DNA of 7,294 nt from Clostridiales bacterium UBA6330 (GTDB lineage Bacteria > Bacillota > Clostridia > Oscillospirales > CAG-272), in contig DJSQ01000100.1 in assembly GCA_002438075.1 (NCBI GenBank), forward strand, positions 9,263 to 16,556. Reading direction: 5' to 3'. The position numbers and the translations under genes are program-made. Every line of letters begins with the position of its first letter. Position 1 is the first letter of the stretch. Of this stretch, positions 5,401 through 7,294 are shown one piece after another. The notes below the pieces were generated by a model. That model was not told the origin of the DNA. It did no database searches and worked only from the letters and a program-made list of their open reading frames with translations.

Positions 5401-7036
5401 ATTCCGAAGCCATAGAAAGCAGACCGTTGACCGTGAAGGTGTGGGTCTCTCCGAGCAGGACCGTGCCGTCCGCCGCTACCGCATACGGGCGGATACGGAA
5501 TTCCGTATCGAAGGCGGACTGCGGAATGCCGTCGATTCCGAGCGCCAGCCAGCCGTAGCCCTCCTTCTCGGTTCCAATCGCTTCCCCGTTTGCGAGGATG
5601 GCGCTGTAAAGCGTTTGGGTCTCAACCGTCAGAATCTTTCCGCCGTTTGCCAGAGCGAGAAGCAGGACCGAATTCTGCGAGGACACCAGATAGCCGTAGG
5701 ACGTGTAGCCCGCCGTCGGCAGCTGGATGGCAAACCGAACGTTGGTCTCCTCGGATTCTGCCGTGGTTCCCTGCAAAAGCTGTGCGTAAAGCTGCTCGGT
5801 AAAGGGATTTCCCTGCGCCGTTTGTGTTTTCCCGCCGAACGAAAGGTTCGATTTCTCCTCGTTCAGCTTACCGGCGGTCATGCTGAAATCGGTGTTCGCA
5901 TCAAAGCTGAGTGCCGTTTTCGCCGTGTCAATCTCCGCACCGTTGACCGTAACCTTTGCGCGGGCATCGGCGGGGGTATTGTAGGTGGAGACCGCCCAAG
6001 CATTCGCAAGCGTTGTTTCCTCAACTGTCAGCTTTCCGCCCTCCAGCAGGATAGCGGAATTCTTGGTCGCGTTGAAATAAACGCAATACTGGGACTTGCT
6101 GTTAAGCCGTGCGTTGTCGCCCTTGATGGTCAATGTCAGGTTTTCAACGGTCTTGCTTACACCGTCCGCCTTGATGCAAGCACCGCCCGTCATAGAGCTG
6201 TTCAGATTCAGTGTACTGCCCTCAATCGTGATATCGGTTTTTGCCGTTCTCTCTACATAGATGCCATACTGCGCGTTGCTGTTCAGTGTGCTGTTCTTTA
6301 CGGTCAGCACGTTGTTTGCCGCCGCATTTGCTTCGTTAAATCCACCGATTTTGATACAGGACCCGCTTAAAGCATCCTGCGGAGCCAGCGCATTCAATGT
6401 GGAATTGTCAATATGGATTTCCACATTGGATTTTCCGTTGTTGTTGCTGATAACCGCATATTGACTTTCCAAGTTGGCAGTTTCGGACATTGTTGCACCC
6501 GTCACATTGACAATGATTCGCTCGTTCGTTTGCGGCATTGTCGAACCGAAATGAATCACACTGAAGTTACTGCGGTATTCTCCGCCTTCCACATTCAAAG
6601 TAATCCCGTGAGCATCAATGAATACACAATAGTAACCGTTGGATTCCACATCACAGTTTTTCAATGTCAGCGCAGAGCCCGCAGATGCCGCGCCAAAGGA
6701 AAAATCGTTTCTCGTAGAGTAAAACTTCAATCCTTCAAAGGTAAGTGCCGTATCCTTCCCGGGGACAATCGAGCTCGCCAGGGTAATCTGCGGCTTTTCC
6801 TCCAGCCCGTCCATTGCTTTTACGGTGATGCTTTTCGAGATTGTCGTTCCCGCAAGGCTGCAAGACTTCAGCACCTCCACAACATCACCGTCCTGCGCGG
6901 CGGCGAGTGCCTCGTCGAGGGTCGCGTACATCGTGTCCCCGATCTTCGCCACATAATCGGCGGCGGAGACCGTCAGGGGAATCCATGTCAGGAGCATTGC
7001 CAATACAAGCAGAAAACTAAAAATCTGTTTTTTCAT
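5399..7036 (-). CDS. secreted right-handed beta-helix protein with C-terminal beta-sandwich-like module
   Basis: This 545-residue protein has a Sec signal peptide (MKKQ, a hydrophobic core, cleavage likely after VSA at residue 25). Residues about 28-60 carry the VAKIGDTMYATLDEALAAA opening common in bacterial surface beta-helix proteins. Residues about 60-400 form a ladder of short strand repeats such as LTLKNCDVESN, LTVKNSTLNSN, ITIEGSTLNLN and LTIKGDNARLN, typical of pectate-lyase-like right-handed beta-helices. Residues about 430-537 form a separate all-beta module (VRFAI, YGYLV, LYSAILANGEAI, FRIRPYAVAADG) of a type that recurs at the C-termini of clostridial surface proteins. There is no LPxTG motif or lipobox, so it should be released or held non-covalently. 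No catalytic residues are recognisable, so adhesion or glycan binding is as likely as lyase activity. The start at 7036 is chosen over the ATG at 7045, which abuts the Shine-Dalgarno sequence. First gene of the operon. Confidence 0.85.
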   Translation of the reverse strand: MKKQIFSFLLVLAMLLTWIPLTVSAADYVAKIGDTMYATLDEALAAAQDGDVVEVLKSCSLAGTTISKSITVKAMDGLEEKPQITLASSIVPGKDTALTFEGLKFYSTRNDFSFGAASAGSALTLKNCDVESNGYYCVFIDAHGITLNVEGGEYRSNFSVIHFGSTMPQTNERIIVNVTGATMSETANLESQYAVISNNNGKSNVEIHIDNSTLNALAPQDALSGSCIKIGGFNEANAAANNVLTVKNSTLNSNAQYGIYVERTAKTDITIEGSTLNLNSSMTGGACIKADGVSKTVENLTLTIKGDNARLNSKSQYCVYFNATKNSAILLEGGKLTVEETTLANAWAVSTYNTPADARAKVTVNGAEIDTAKTALSFDANTDFSMTAGKLNEEKSNLSFGGKTQTAQGNPFTEQLYAQLLQGTTAESEETNVRFAIQLPTAGYTSYGYLVSSQNSVLLLALANGGKILTVETQTLYSAILANGEAIGTEKEGYGWLALGIDGIPQSAFDTEFRIRPYAVAADGTVLLGETHTFTVNGLLSMASE

Positions 7037-7233
7037 AAAAATCATTCCTCCATATTGTTTTGGTTGTCGGGCGCGCGATTGAAATCAAACGAATCCGTTC
7101 TTTCCCCTCCTTTTTCTTCAACAGGATCATGCAGCAGAGCGTTCCGGTTCCCCTGAAAAGAACGAAAGCGAAAACTTCCTACAACCGATCTTTGAACATT
7201 TGCACAATCGAAAGACCCGTTTCCAGGGGTTCT
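7037..7233 (-). promoter_or_regulatory. long structured 5' leader
   Basis: About 195 nt separate the predicted transcription start from the first gene, with no convincing gene inside. As RNA, CCCCUGGAAA (7229-7220) can pair with UUUUCAGGGG (7159-7150) over 10 positions including one G-U, closing a loop of about 60 nt. A second Shine-Dalgarno-like AAGGAGGGG lies near 7114-7106 without a usable start codon at normal spacing. I did not recognise T-box, cobalamin, SAM or cyclic-di-GMP riboswitch consensus sequences, so a regulatory RNA is possible but unproven. Confidence 0.45.
7046..7051 (-). promoter_or_regulatory. RBS that decides the beta-helix gene start
   Basis: GGAGGA lies directly against the ATG at 7045, leaving no spacer, but about 10 nt from the ATG at 7036 whose product begins MKKQIFSF, a standard signal peptide. 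The downstream ATG is therefore the better start. Confidence 0.75.
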
Positions 7234-7239
7234 GCCGTC

Positions 7240-7268
7240 ATTATATCACATTCTTTGGGTTCTGTCAA
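7240..7268 (-). promoter_or_regulatory. consensus sigma-A promoter of the operon
   Basis: On the minus strand TTGACA (7268-7263) is followed by exactly 17 bases and TATAAT (7245-7240), a six-for-six match to both boxes. A TG one base upstream of the -10 hexamer gives an extended -10 element. The predicted transcription start is near 7233. It points into the six-gene operon, and no second convincing promoter was found in the short gaps between the genes. Confidence 0.9.
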
Positions 7269-7287
7269 TCATCGGCGCAAAGATTGA
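7265..7287. promoter_or_regulatory. inverted repeat overlapping the -35 box, possible operator
   Basis: TCAATC (7265-7270) and GATTGA (7282-7287) form a 6-base inverted repeat with an 11-base spacer. One arm overlaps the -35 hexamer, a position where a dimeric repressor could block or an activator could contact polymerase. The arms are short, so chance is a real alternative. Confidence 0.3.
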
Positions 7288-7294
7288 TAAATGC

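Noticed and set aside
7010..7130. A small frame in the leader starting at 7130 (MILLKKKEGK...) that runs into the first gene
   Set aside because: No Shine-Dalgarno sequence precedes its ATG; the AAGGAGGGG near 7110 lies inside the frame, so it is probably not a leader peptide.
5096..7156. Long plus-strand frames opposite the beta-helix gene
   Set aside because: The minus-strand protein has a signal peptide and clear beta-helix repeats; the plus-strand products have neither and look random.
7037..7294. Known riboswitch or T-box in the leader
   Set aside because: The conserved cores I know (T-box AGGGUGGNACCGCG, cobalamin box, SAM, cyclic-di-GMP) were not found by eye; an Rfam scan would settle it.

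Overview
The window looks like an accessory chromosomal segment from a fairly GC-rich Gram-positive member of the Clostridia, probably a gut Oscillospirales-type bacterium. Three things point there: strong AGGAGG-type ribosome binding sites, a textbook TTGACA/TATAAT promoter, and lipobox lipoproteins plus a Sec-secreted beta-helix protein of a style common in those bacteria. The assignment is an inference from style. No marker gene is present.

All credible genes lie on the minus strand and read as one operon from right to left. A consensus promoter at 7268-7240 is followed by a leader of about 195 nt. Then come six genes: (1) a secreted right-handed beta-helix protein with a C-terminal beta-sandwich-like module (7036-5399); (2) a 42-residue peptide with a near-perfect ribosome binding site, too short for most gene callers (5386-5258); (3) a solute-binding-protein-like lipoprotein (5199-3667); (4) a large lipoprotein with two GH67-N-like segments and an endonuclease/exonuclease/phosphatase (EEP) domain (3637-1880); (5) a stand-alone cytosolic EEP paralogue of that domain (1876-1109); (6) a PHP-family metallophosphoesterase with a complete metal-ligand set (1089-142). 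The gaps are 12, 58, 29, 3 and 19 bases. The operon ends in a GC-rich, multi-hairpin element at 111-17, with a possible terminator running into a T-rich run at the left edge.

The products are ordered by compartment: secreted protein, surface lipoproteins, then cytosolic enzymes. With three phosphoesterase-fold enzymes in one transcript and no permease, ATPase or classical glycosidase, the set suggests an undescribed pathway. One reading is that a phosphodiester- or phosphomonoester-bearing extracellular molecule, perhaps a phosphorylated glycan or glycolipid, is bound and cut at the surface and finished inside. The substrate cannot be read from the sequence. No stretch above 300 bases lacks a gene. 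No tRNA, rRNA, CRISPR array, insertion sequence or phage gene was seen.
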